The position numbers and the translations under genes are program-made. Shown here in pieces: positions 13,046 to 25,020 of a DNA stretch of 64,000 bases; the first letter of the stretch is position 1, and every line of letters begins with the position of its first letter. Origin of the DNA: Hypericum androsaemum (lineage: Eukaryota > Streptophyta > Magnoliopsida > Malpighiales > Hypericaceae). The notes beneath the pieces were generated by a model. It searched no databases. It was not told the DNA's origin and saw only the letters and a program-made list of their open reading frames with translations. Location: positions 11,466,221 through 11,530,220 of the forward strand of contig OZ023181.1 in NCBI GenBank assembly GCA_963995505.1, in the 5' to 3' direction.

Positions 13046-15400
13046 TTTAAAGAAAAGGAAAGTAAAAGAAAGATAAGAAAAGAAAAGGCAAGTTAAGGCA
13101 GGAAAAGCCTAGCTAAGGCAAGAAAAGGTAAGGAAAAGGCAAGGAAAGGTTAGAAAAGGCATGGAAAAGGCATGGAAAGGCAAGAAAAGGAATGATAAGG
13201 GAAGAGAAGGCATGAGAAGGCAAGAAACGGAAAGAAAGGGCAAGGAAAGGCAAGAAAAAGGCAAGGAAAAGGCAAGTATGGCAAGAAAAGGAAAGTATGG
13301 CAAGATAAGGCAGGGTAAGGCAAGAAAAGGAAAGAAAAGGCAAGATAAGGCCAGGAGAGGCAAGATAAGGCAAGAAAAGGCAAGGAAATTGTAAGAAAAG
13401 GCATGGGAAAGGCATAAAATGGCAAGAAAAGGAAAGTTAAGGCAAGAAAAGGCAAGATAACACAAGATAGGGCAAGAAAAGGGAAGGAAAGGTAAGAAAA
13501 GGAAAGAAAAAGCAAGGAAAAGGCAAGAAAAGGAAAGATAAGGAAAGAAAAGGCAAGAAAAGGCAAGGAAAAGGTGTGAAAAGGCAAGAAAAGGCATGAA
13601 AAGGCAAGAAAAGGCAACATAAGGTAAGAAAAGGCAAGATAAGGAATGAAAGGGCAAGAAAAGGCAAGACAAGTCAAGAAAAGGCAAGAAAAGCCAAGCA
13701 AAGGCAAGAAAAGGAAAGATAAGGCAAGCAAATGCAGGCAAAGGGAAGAAATGGTAAGATAAGTCAAGAAAAGGCAAGGAATAGGCAAGAAAAAGGCAAG
13801 AAAAGGTAAGAAATATGCAAGAAAAGGAAAGAAAAGGCAAGGAAAGGCGTGGAAAAGGCATGAAAAGGAAAGAAAAAGGCAAGATAAGGTAAGAAAAGGC
13901 AAGAAAAGGCAAGGAAAAGGCAAGAAAAGGCAAAAAAAAGGAAAGATAAAGCAAGGAAAGGAAAGGAAAATGCAAGAAATGGCATAAAAAGGAAAGAAAG
14001 GCATGAAAAGGTATGAAAAGGCAAGAAAATAATAAATAAGGAAGATAAGGCAAGGAAGGGCAAGGAAAAGACAAGAAAAGGCAAGAAAAGGCATGAAAAG
14101 GTAAGATAAGGCAAGAAAAGGCAAGGAAAAGGCCCGAAAAGGCAAGAAAAGGAAAGAAGAGGCAAGAAAAGGCAAGGAAAAGACAAGAAAAGGCAAGAAA
14201 AGGAAAGAAAAGGCAGGAAAAGGCAAGAAAAGGCAAGAAAAGGTAATATAAGGCAAGAAAAGGCAAGGAAAAGGCACAAAAAGGCAAGAAAAGGAAAGAA
14301 AAGGAGAGAAAATGTAAGAAAAGGAAAGAAAAGGCGAGAAAAGGTAAGAAAATGCAAGAAAAGGCAAGAAATGGAAAAAAAGGAAAGAAAAGGCAAAAAA
14401 AGGAAAGATAAAGCAAGAAAAGGCAAGGAAAAGGCAAGAAACGACATAAAAAGGCAAGAAAAGGCAAGTAAAGGCATGAAAAGGTAAGAATAGGCAAGGA
14501 AAAGGAAAAAAAAGGAAAGAATATGAAAGATAAGGCAAGGAAAGGCAAGGAAAAGATAAGAAAAGGCAAGAAAAGGAAAGAAAAGGCTTGAAAAGGCAAG
14601 ATAAGGCAAGAAAAGGCAAGGAAAAGGCACGAAAAGAAAAGGCAAGAAAAGGCAAGAAAGGGTAAGAAAATGCGAGAAAAGGTAAGAAAAGAAAAGATAA
14701 GGCAAGATCAGGAAGGAAAAGGCAAGAAAAGGCAAGGAATAGGCAAGAAAAAGCAAGAAAAGGGGTGGAAAAGGCATGAAAAGGCAAGATAAAGTAAGAA
14801 AAGGCAAGGAAAAGGCAAGAAAAGGCAAAAAAAGGAAAGATAAAGCAAGAAAAGGATTGGAAAAGTGAAGAAATGGCATAAAAAGGCCAGAAAAGGCAAG
14901 TAAATGCATGAAAAGGTAAGAAAAGGCAAGGAAAAGGAAAGATAAGGCAAGATAAGGCAAGGAAATGCAAGGAAAAGATAAGAAAAGGCAAGAAAAGGAA
15001 AGAAAAGGCAAGAAAAGGCATGAAAAGGTAAGAAAAGACATGAAAAGGTAAGATAAGGCAAGAAAAGGCAAGGAAAAGGCACGAAAAGGCAAGAAAAGGA
15101 AAGAAAAGGCAAGAAAAGATAAGAAAAGGAGAGAAAAGGTAAGAAAAGGAAAGAAAAGGCAAGAAAATTCAAGAAAAGGAAAGAAAAGGAAAGATAGGAC
15201 AAGAAAAGGAAAGATCAGGCAGGAAAAAGCAAGGAATAGGCAAGAAAAGGCAAGAAAAGGAAAGAAAAGGCATGGAAAAGGCATGAAAAGGCAAGATAAG
15301 TCAAGAAAATGCAGGCAAAGGGAAGAAATGGCAAGATAAGTCAAGAAAAGGCAAGCAAAGGCAAGAAAGACAAGGAAAAGGCACAAAAAGGCAAAAAATG
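13046..15400 (+). repeat. HOR-A copy 4, truncated where it joins segment B
   Basis: HOR-A landmarks continue through AATAATAAATAAGG (about 14,025), GGGGTGG (about 14,762) and AATGCAGGCAAAGGG (about 15,308). The copy then departs from the HOR-A order near 15,395-15,540 and never reaches the ATATGTC or GATCATG landmarks. A matching change occurs near 50,880, so the A-to-B junction itself has been duplicated. Confidence 0.75.
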
Positions 15401-18050
15401 GAAAGAAATGGCAAGTAAAGGCAAGAAAAGGTAAGAAAATGCGAGAAAAGGTAAGAAAAGGAAAGAAAAGGAAAGACAAGGCAAGATAAGGCAAGAAAAG
15501 GCAAGATCGGGAAGGAAATGGCAAGAAAAGGAAAGAAAAGGCAAGAAAAGGCAAGTAAAGGCATGAAAAGGTATGAAAAGGCAAGGAAAAGGAAAGAAAA
15601 GGCAAGAAAATGAAATCTAAGGCAAGATAAGGCAAGGAAAAGAGAAGAAAATACAAGAAAAGGAAAGAAAAAGGCAAGAAAAGGCATGAAAAGGTAAGAA
15701 AAGGCAAGAAAATGCAAGGAAAAGGCAAGAAAAGGCAAGAAAAGGCAAGTAAAGGTAAGAAAAGGCGAGAAAAGAAAAGAAAAGGAAAGAAAGGCAAGAA
15801 AAGGCAAGATAAGGCAAGAAAAGGCAAGAAAAAGAAAGATAAGGCAAGAAAAGACAAGATCAGGCAGGAAAAAGCAAGGAAAATACAAGAAAAGGCAAGG
15901 AATATGCAAGAAAAGGCAAGAAAAGGAAAGAAAAGGCAAGAAAAGGCATGGAAAAGGCATAAAAAGGCAACATAAGTCAAGAAAAGGCAAGCAAAGGCAA
16001 GAAATGGCAACATAATTTAAGAAAAGGCAAGTAAAGGCATGAAATGGTAAGAAAAGGCAAGGAAAAGGATAGAAAAGGCAAGAAAATGAAAGATAAGGTA
16101 AGATAAGGCAAGGAAAGGGAAGGAAAAGATAAGAAAAGGCAAGAAAAGCCATGAAAAGGTAAGAAAAGGCATGAAAAGGTAAGATAAGGCAAGAAAAGGC
16201 AAGGAAAAGGCACGAAAAGGCAAGGAAAGGAAATAAAAGGTAAGAAAAGGCAAGAAAAGGTAAGGAAAGGCAAATAAAAGAGAAGAAAAGGCATGAAAAG
16301 ATAAGAAAAGGCATGAAAAGGTAAGATAAGGTAAGAAAAGGCGAAAAATTTAAGAAAAGGCATGGAAAGGGCATGAAAAGACAAGAAAAGGCAAGAAAAA
16401 TTCAAGATAAGGTAAGAAAAGGCAAGGAAAAGGCAAGAAAAGGCAAAAAAAGGAAAGATAAAACAAGAAAAGGCAAGGAATGGCATAAAATGGCAAGAAA
16501 AGGCAAGTAAAAGCATGAAAAGGTAAGAAAAGGCAAGAAAAAGGAAAAAAAAGGAAAGATAATGAAAGATAAGGCAATATATGGCAAGGAAAGGTAAGAA
16601 AAGGCAAGAAAAGGAAAGAAAGGAAAAAAAAGGAAAGAAAATGAAAGATAAGGCAATATAAGGCAAGGAAAGGCAAGGAAAAGACAAGAAAAGGCAAGAA
16701 AAGGAATGAAAAGGAAATAAAAGGCATGAAAAGGCAAGAAAAGGCATGAAAAGGTAAGATAAGGTAAGAAAAGGCGAAAAATTTAAGAAAAGGCATGGAA
16801 AGGGCATGAAAAGACAAGAAAAGGCAAGAAAAAGTCAAGATAAGGTAAGAAAAGGCAAGGAAAAGGCAAGAAAAGGCAAAAAAAGGAAAGATAAAACAAG
16901 AAAAGGCAAGGAATGGCATAAAATGGCAAGAAAAGGCAAGTAAAAGCATGAAAAGGTAAGAAAAGGAAAGAAAAAGGAAAAAAAAGGAAAGATAATGAAA
17001 GATAAGGCAATATATGGCAAGGAAAGGTAAGAAAAGGCAAGAAAAGGAAAGAAAGGAAAAAAAAGGAAAGAAAATGAAAGATAAGGCAATATAAGGCAAG
17101 GAAAGGCAAGGAAAAGACAAGAAAAGGCAAGAAAAGGAATGAAAAGGAAAGAAAAGGCATGAAAAGGCAAGAAAAGACATGAAAAGGTAAGATAAGGCAA
17201 GAAAAGACAAGTAAAAGTCACGAAAAGGCAAGAAAAGGAAAGAAAAGGCAAGAAAAGTTAAGAAAAGGCGAGAAAATGAAAGAAAAGGAAAGAAAAGGAA
17301 AGATAAGGCAAGAAAAGGCAAGATCAGGAAGGAAAAGGCAAGGAAAAGGCAAGAAAGGCAAGGAATAGGAAGGAAAAGGCAAGAAAAGGCATGGAAAAGG
17401 CAAGAAAAAAGTAAGAAAAGGCAAAAAAAGGAAAGTTAAGGCATGAAAATGTAAGAAAATGCAAGAAAATGTAAGAAAGGGCAAGAAAATGAAAGATAAT
17501 GCAAGAAAAGGCAAGAAAAGGCAGGATAAGGCAAGGAAAAGGCAAGAAAAAGAAAGGAAAAGTTAAGAAAAGGCAAGAAAAGGCAAGGAAAAGGAAAGAA
17601 AAGGCAAGAAAAGGCACGGAAAAGGGATGAAAAGGCAAGAAAAGGAAAGATAAGGCAAGATAAGGCAAGAAAAGGTAAGGAAAAGATAAGAAAAGGCAAG
17701 AAAAGGCATGAAAAGGCAAGAAGAGGCAAGAAAAGGTAAGATAAGGTAAGAAAAGACAAGAAAAAGGCACCAAAAGGCAAGAAAAGGAAAGAAAAGGAGA
17801 GAAAAGGAAAGAAAAGGCAAGAAAAGGTAAGAAAAGGCAAGATAAGGCAAGAAATGGCAAGAAAAGAAAAAAAGGAAAGAAAATGAAAGATAAGGCAAGA
17901 TAAGGCAAGGAAATGACAAAAAAAGGCAAGAAATGGAAAGAAATGGCAAGAAAAGGCATGAAAAGGTAAGAAAAGGCATGAAAAGGTAAGAAAAGGCATG
18001 AAAAGGTAAGATACGGCACGAAAAGGCAAGAAAAGGAAAGAAAATGCAAG
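15401..18050 (+). repeat. Segment B of the satellite array, first copy
   Basis: The decamer array continues but without HOR-A landmarks. Landmarks specific to this segment are GAAATCTAAGG (15,612), ATAATTTAAG (about 16,014), GCGAAAAATTTAAG (16,341 and 16,774), AAAAAAGTAAG (about 17,405) and GGCACCAAAAGG (about 17,766). Each is found again in the same order 35.29-35.48 kb downstream (51,088, about 51,450, about 52,086, about 52,698 and about 53,068). Confidence 0.75.
16320..17185 (+). repeat. Tandem duplication of a 433-bp piece inside segment B
   Basis: GCGAAAAATTTAAG followed by the GGCATGGAAAGGGCATG stretch occurs at 16,341 and again at 16,774, a shift of 433 bp. The following sequence matches at the same shift through the AAAACAAG, TGGCATAAAATGG and CAATATATGG variants to about 17,180. 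The second copy of segment B at about 52.1 kb has this piece only once. Confidence 0.75.
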
Positions 18051-21000
18051 AAAAGGAAAGAAAATGCAAGAAAAGGCATGAAAAGGAAATAAAATGCAAG
18101 ATAAGGAATGAAAGGGCAAGAAAAGGCAAGATAAGGCATGAAAGGGCACGAAAGCACAAGAAAAGGCAAGATAAGTAAATAAAAGGCAAGCAAATGAAAG
18201 AAAAGGCATGAAAAGGCATGAAAAGGCAAGGAAAAGGCATAAAAAGGCAAGAAAAGGAAAGAAAAGGCAACAAATGGAAAGAAAAGGAAAGAAAAGGCAA
18301 GAAAAGGTAAAAAAAGGAAAGATAAGGTAAGAAAAGGCAAGGAAAAGGCAAGAAAATGCAAGGAAAAGGCATGAAAAGGCAAGAAAAAGGCAGGAAAAGA
18401 CATAAAAAGGCAAGAAAAGGCATGAAAAGGTAAGAAAAGGAAAGAAAAGGAAAGATAAGGCAAGAAAAGGCAAGTTAAGGCAAGAAAAGGCAAGTTAAGG
18501 CAAGAAAAGGCAAGGAAAAGGCAAGGAAAAGGCAAGAAAAGGTAAGAAAAGGCAAGGAAAAGGCAAGAAATGGCAAGAAAAGGCATGATAAGGAAAGAAA
18601 GGAAAAGGCAAAAAAGGCAATAAAAGGAAAGATAAGGCAATAAAAGGCAAGAAAAGGAAAGAAAGGGCAAGGAAAGGAAAGGAAAAGGCAAAAAAGGCAA
18701 GAAAAGGCAAGGAAAAGGCAAGGTAAGGCAAAAAAGGCAAGGAAAAGGCAAGAAAAGGCAAGTTAAGGCAAGGAAAGGCAAGGAAAAGGCAACAAAATGC
18801 AAGAAAAGGCAAGATAAATCAAGAAAAGGAAAGAAAAGGAAAGAAAAGGCAAGATAAGGCAAGGAAAAGGCAAGAAAAGGCAAGAAAAGGCATGGAAAAG
18901 TGATGAAAAGGCAAGAAAAGGAAAGATAAGGCAAGATAACTCAAGATAGGGCAAGAAAAGGCAAAAAAAGGCAAGAAAAGGAAAGATAAGGAAAGAAAAG
19001 GCAAGAAAAGGACATATATGTCAAGAAAAGACAAGAAAATGAAAGAAAAGGCAAGATAAGGCAAGCAAAGGCAAGAAAAGGAAAGATAAAGCAAGAAAAG
19101 GCAAGTAAAAGGAAAGAAAAGGAAAGAAAAGGCATGGGAAAGGTAAGAAAAGGCAAGGAAAAGGCTAGATAAGTCAAGAAAAGGCAACATAAGTCAAGAA
19201 AAGGCAAGAAAAGGTAAGACAAGGCAAGGAAAAGGCAAGAAAAGGCATGAAAAGGCAAGAAAAGGAAAGAAAGGGCAAGGAAAGGCAAGGAAAGGGCAAA
19301 AGAAGGTAAGAAAAGGCAAGAAAAGGCAAGGTAAGGCCAGAAAAGGAAAGAAAAGGAAAGATAAGGCAAGAAAAGGCAAGGTAAGCCAAGAAAAGGAAAG
19401 AAAAGGCAAGATAAACCAAGAAAAGGCAAGATAAGGCAAGAAAAGGCATGGAAAAGGCAAGAAAAGGCAAGAGAAGGCATGGAAAAGGCATGAAAAGCCA
19501 AGAAAAGGAAAGATAAGGCAAGATAAGGCAAGACAAGGCAAGATAATGCAAGATAGGGTAAGAAATGGGAAGGAAAGGCAAGAAAATAAAAGAAAATGAA
19601 AATTGTGGGAAGAAAAGGAAAGAAAAGGCAAGGAAAAGCTGAAGAAAAGGCAAGATAAGGAAAGTAAAGGCAAGGAAAAGGCATGAAATGGAAAGAAAAT
19701 GCAAGAAAAGTCTTGAAAAGGCATGAAAAGACAATAAAAGGCAAGATAAGTAAAGAAAAGGCAAGCAAAGGCAAGAAAAAGGAAAGATAAGGTAAAAAAA
19801 GGCAAGGAAAAGGCAAGAAAAGGCAAAAAAAAGGAAAGAAAAGGCAAGAAAAAGCATGATAGGGCAAGAAAAGGCAAGGAAAAGGCATAAAAAGGCAAGA
19901 AAAGGAAATAAAAGGCAAGAAAAGTCAAGAAAAGGCAAGAAAAGGTAAACAAAATAGAAAGATAAGGTAAGGAAAAGGCAAGGAAAAGGAAGGAAAAGGC
20001 AAGGAAAAGGTAGGAAAAGACATAAAAAGGCAAGAAAAGGCATAAAAAGGTAAGAAAGGAAAGAAAAGGAAAGAAAAGGCAAGAAAAGGCAAGGTAAGGC
20101 TAGAAAAGGCAAGAAAAACGCTAGATAAGGCAAGAAAAGGCAAGAAATTATAAGAAAAGGCATGGAAAAGGTATAAAAAAGAAAGAAAAGGAAAGATAAG
20201 GCAATAAAAGGCTTGCAAAAGCAAGAAAAGGAAAGAAAGGGCAAGGAAAGGAAAGAAAAAGGCAAGAAATGGCAAGGAAAAGGCAAGAAAAGGTAAGAAA
20301 AGGCTAGGTAAGGAAAGGAAAGGCAAGAAAGGGCAAGAAAATGCAAGAAAAAGGATGATAAGTCAAGAAAAGGAAAGAAAATGAAAGATACGGCAAGATA
20401 AGGCAAGGAAAAGGCAAGAAAAGGCTAGAAAAGGCATGGAAAAGGCATGAAAAGGCAAGAAAAGGAAAGATAAGGCAAGATAAGGTAAGAAAAGGCAAGA
20501 TAACGCAAGATAGGGCAAGAAAAGGAAAGGAAATGAAGAAAATAAAAGAAAATAAAAGATGAGGAAAGAAAAGGCAAGAAAAGGAAAGAAAAGGCAAGGA
20601 AAAGGGAAGATAAAGAAAGAAAAGGCATGAGAAGGAAAGAAAAGGCAAGATAAGGTAAAAAAAGGCAAGATAGGGAATGAAAGGGCAGGAAAAGGCAAGA
20701 TAAGGCAAGAAAAGGCATGAAAGGGCAAGAAAAGGCAAGATAAAGCAAGATAAGTCAAGAAAAGGCAAGCACATGCAAGAAAAGGCAAGATAAGGAAAGA
20801 AAAGGTGAGAAAAGGCAAGGAAAAGGCATGAAAAGGAAAGAAAAGGAAAGAAAATGGAAGAAAAGGCATGAAAAGGCAAGAAAAGGCAAGATAAGGAATG
20901 AAAGGGCAAGAAAAGGCAAGATAAGGCATGAAAGGGCATGAAACCGCAAGAAAAGGCAAGATAAGTAAAGAAAAGGCAAGCAAAGGCAAGAAAAAGGGAA

Positions 21001-22640
21001 GATAAGGTAAGAAAAGGCAAGGAAAAGGCAAGAGAAGGCACAAAAAAGGCAAGATAAGGCAAGAAAAGTAAAGAAAAGGCAAGGAAAAGGCAAGAAAAAG
21101 CAAGATAAGGCGAGAAAAGGCAAGGAAAAGGCATGAAAAGGCAAGAAAAGGCAAGAAAAGGCAAGAAAAGACAAGAAAAGGTAAAAAAAACGAAAGATAA
21201 GGTATCAAAAGGCAAGGAAAAGGCAAGGAAAAGGCAGTAAAAGACATAAAAAGGCAAGAAAAGGCATAAAAAGGTAAGAAAAGGAATGAAAAGGAAAGAA
21301 AAGGAAAGATAAGGCAAGAAAAGGCAAGAAAAGGCAAGAAAAGGCAAGGAAAGGCAAGGAAAAGGCTCGATATGGCAAGAAAAGGCAAGATAAGGCAAGA
21401 AAAGGCAAGGAAACTGTGAGAAATGGCAAGAAAAGGATAGGAAAAGGCATGCAAATGCAAGAAAAGGAAAGATAAGGCAATAAAAGGCATGAAAAGTCAA
21501 GAAAATGAAAGAAAGCGCAAGGAAAGGAAAGGAAAATGCAAGAAAAGGCAAGGAAAAGGGAGGAAAAGGCAAGAAAATGCAAGGTAAGGCAAGGAAAGGC
21601 AAGGAAAAGGCAAGGAAAAGGCAGAAAAAGGCATAAAAAGGCAGGAAAAGGCACAAAAAGGCAAGAAAAGGAAAGAAAAGGAAAAGGCAAGATAAAGGCT
21701 AGTTAAGGCAAGAAAAGTTAAGACTAGGCAAGGAAAGGGAAAGGAAAAGGCAAGAAAAGGCAAGAAAAGTCAGGAAAAGGCATGAAAAGGCAAGAAAAGG
21801 AAAGAAAGGGCAAGGAAAGGCAAGGAATAGGCAAGAAAAGGCAAGAAAAGGCTAGGTAAGGCAAGAAAAGGTAAGAAAAGGAAAGAAAATGAAAGATAAG
21901 GCAAGAAAAGGCAAGGTAAGCCAAGAGAAGGAAAGAAAAGGCAAGATAAGCCAAGATAAGGCAAGAAAAAGCAAGGAAAAGGCCAGATAAGGCAAGAGAA
22001 GGCATGGAAAAGGCATGAAAAGCCAAGAAAAGGAAAGATAAGGCAAGATAAGGCAAGAAAAGGCAAAATAGGGCAAGAAAAGGCAAGATACGGGAAGGAA
22101 AGGCAAGAAAATAAAAGAAAATGAAAATTATGGGAAGAAAAGGAAAGAAAAGGCAAGGAAAAGCTCAAGAAAAGGCGAGATAAGGAAAGTAAAGGCAAGG
22201 AAAAGGCATGAAAAGGAAAGAAAATGCAAAAAGGCTTGAAAAGGCAAGAAAATGCAAGATAAGGAATGAAAGGGCAAGAAAAGGCATGGAAGGGCAAGAA
22301 AAGGCAAGATAAGTAAAGAAAAGGCAAGCAAAGACAAGAAAAAGGAAAGATAAGGTAAGAAAAGGCAAGGAAAAGTAAAAAAAAAGGGAAAGATAAGGCT
22401 AGAAAAGGCTAGGAAAAGGCAAGAAAAAGAATGATAAGGCAAGAAAAGGCAAGGAAAAGGAAAGAAAAGGCAAGAAAAGGCAAGAAAAGGTAAAAAAATA
22501 GAAAGATAAGGTAAGAAAAGGCAAGGAAAAGGAAAGAAAAGGCAAGGAAAAGGCAGGAAAAGACAAGGAAAAGGTAAGAAAAGACATAAAAAGGCAAGGA
22601 AAGAAAAGGAAAGAAAAGGAAGATAAGGCAAGAAAAGGCA
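18051..22640 (+). repeat. Segment C of the satellite array, left part
   Basis: Decamer array without HOR-A or HOR-D periodicity that I can see. It shares single landmarks with HOR-D: the ACATATATGT palindrome at 19,012-19,021, GAAAATTGTGGGAAG near 19,598, and GTAAACAAAATAGAAAG near 19,946. It also shares GTAAAAAAAAAGGG-type A-runs with the tandem pair to its right. This suggests that C and D come from a common older HOR. Nothing other than satellite is visible here. Confidence 0.6.
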
Positions 22641-25020
22641 AGGTAAGGCTAGAAAAGGCAACAAAAAAGATAGATAAGGCATGAAAAGGCAAGTATTGCA
22701 AGAAAAGGCATGGAAAAGGCATGAAAAAGCAAGAAAAGGAAAGATACGGCAATAAAAGGCATGAAAAGGCAAGAAAAGGAAAGAAAGGGCAAGGAAACGA
22801 AAGGAAAAGGCAAGGAAAAGGCAAGAAAAGGCAAGAAAAGGCTAGGTAAGGCAAGGAAAGGCAAGAAAGGGCAAGAAAATGCAAGAAAAGGGATGATAAG
22901 TCAAGAAAAGTAAAGAAAAGGAAAGATACGGTAAGATAAGGCAAGGAAAAGGCAAGAAAAGGCAAGAAAAGGCATGGAAAAGGTATGAAAAGGCAAGAAA
23001 AGGAAAGATAAGGCAAGATAAGGTAAGAAAAGGCAAGATAACGCAAGATAGGGCAAGAAAAGGGAAGGAAATGATGAAAATAAAAGAAAATAAAAGATGA
23101 GGAAAGAAAAGGCAAGAAAAGGAAAGAAAAGGCATGAGAAGGAAAGAAAAGGCAAGATAAGGTAAAAAAAGGCAAGATAGGGAATGAAAGGGCAGGAAAA
23201 GGTAAGAGAAGGCAAGAAAAGGCATGAAAGGGCAAGAAAAGGCAAGAAAAAGCAAGATAAGTCAAGAAAAGGCAAGCAAAGGCAAGAAAAGGCAAGATAA
23301 GGAAAGAAAAGGTAAGAAAAGGCAAGGAAAAGGCATGAAAAGGAATGAAAAGGAAAGAAAATGGAAGAAAAGGCATGAAAAGGCAATAATTAAAAGGCAA
23401 GAAAAGGCAAGATAAGGAATGAAAGCGCAAGAAAAGGCAAGATAAGGCATGAAAGGGCATGAAAGCACAAGAAAAGGCAAGATAAGTAAAGAAAAGGCAA
23501 GCAAAGGCAAGAAAAAAGGAAGATAAGGTAAGAAAAGGCAAGGAAAAGGCAAGAGAAGGCAAAAAAAAGGCAAGATAAGGCAAGAAAAGGAAAGAAAAGG
23601 CAAGGAAAAGGCAAGAAAAAGCAAGATAAGGCGAGAAAAGGCAAGGAAAAGGCATGAAAAGGCAAGAAAAGGCAAGAAAAGGGAAGAAAAGGCAAGAAAA
23701 GACAAGAAAAGGTAAAAAAAGGAAAGATAAGGTATGAAAAGGCAAGGAAAAGGCAGGAAAAGACATAAAAAGGCAAGAAAAGGCATAAAAAGGTAAGAAA
23801 AGGAATGAAAAGGAAAGAAAAGGAAAGATAAGGCAAGAAAAGGCTAGGAAAGGCAAGGAAAAGGCTAGATATGGCAAGAAAAGGCAAGATAAGGCAAGAA
23901 AAGGCAAGGAAATGGTGAGAAATGGCAAGAAAAGGTTAGGAAAAGGCATGCAAATGCAAGAAAAGGAAAGATAAGGCAATAAAAGGCATGAAAAGTCAAG
24001 AAAAGGAAAGAAAGTGCAAGAAAAGGCAAGGTAAGCCAAGAGAAGGAAAGAAAAGGCAAGATAAGCCAAGATAAGGCAAGAAAAGGCAAGGAAAAGGCCA
24101 GATAAGGCAAGAGAAGGCATGGAAAAGGCATGAAAAGCCAAGAAAAGGAAAGATAAGGCAAGATAAGGCAAGAAAAGGCAAGATAGGGCAAGAAAAGGCA
24201 AGAAACGGGAAGGAAAGGCAAGAAAATAAAAGAAAATGAAAATTATGGGAAGAAAAGGAAAGAAAAGGCAAGGAAAAGGCATGAAATGGAAAGAAAATGC
24301 AAGAAAAGGCTTGAAAAGGCAAGAAAATGCAAGATAAGGAATGAAAGGGAAAGAAAAGGCATGGAAGGGCAAGAAAAGGCAAGATAAGCAAAGAAAAGTC
24401 AAGCAAAGACAAGAAAAAGGGAAGATAAGGTAAGAAAAGGCAAGGAAAAGTAAAAAAAAAAGGGAAAGATAAGTCTAGAAAAGGCAAGGAAAAGGCAAGA
24501 AAAAGTATGATAAAGCAAGAAAAGGAAAGGAAAAGGAAAGAAAAGGCAAGAAAAGGTAAAAAAAATAGAAAGATAAGGTAAGAAAAGGCAAGGAAAAGGA
24601 AAGAAAAGGCTAGGAAAAGGCAGGAAAAGACTAGGAAAAGGTAAGAAAAGACATAAAAAGGCAAGAAAAGGCATGAAAAGGAAAGAAAAGGAAAGAAAAG
24701 GAAGATAAGGCAAGAAAAGGCAAGGTAAGGCTAGCAAAGGCAACAAAAAGGATAGATAAGGCAAGAAAAGGCAAGAAAAGGCAAGAAATTGCAAGAAAAG
24801 GAATGGAAAAGGCATGAAAAAGCAAGAAAAGGAAAGACACCGTAATAAAAGGCATGAAAAGGCAAGAAAATGAAAGAAAGGGCAAGGAAAGGAAAGGAAA
24901 AGGCAAGGAAAAGGAAAGAAAAGGCAAGGAAAAGGCAGGAAAAGACAAGGAAAAGGTAAGAAAAGACATAAAAAGGCAAGGAAAGAAAAGGAAAGAAAAG
25001 GAAGATAAGGCAAGAAAAGG
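22641..25020 (+). repeat. HOR-C copy 1 (~2.35 kb)
   Basis: This is the first of two closely similar tandem units. AAGGCAATAATTAAAAGG occurs near 23,383 here and near 25,755 in the next copy, a shift of about 2,372. The 192-base stretch 23,224-23,415 translates to exactly the same residues as 25,597-25,788, a shift of 2,373. The A-run landmark GTAAAAAAAAAAGGG at about 24,449 recurs at about 26,774, a shift of 2,325, so there is a small indel between the copies. Confidence 0.75.
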
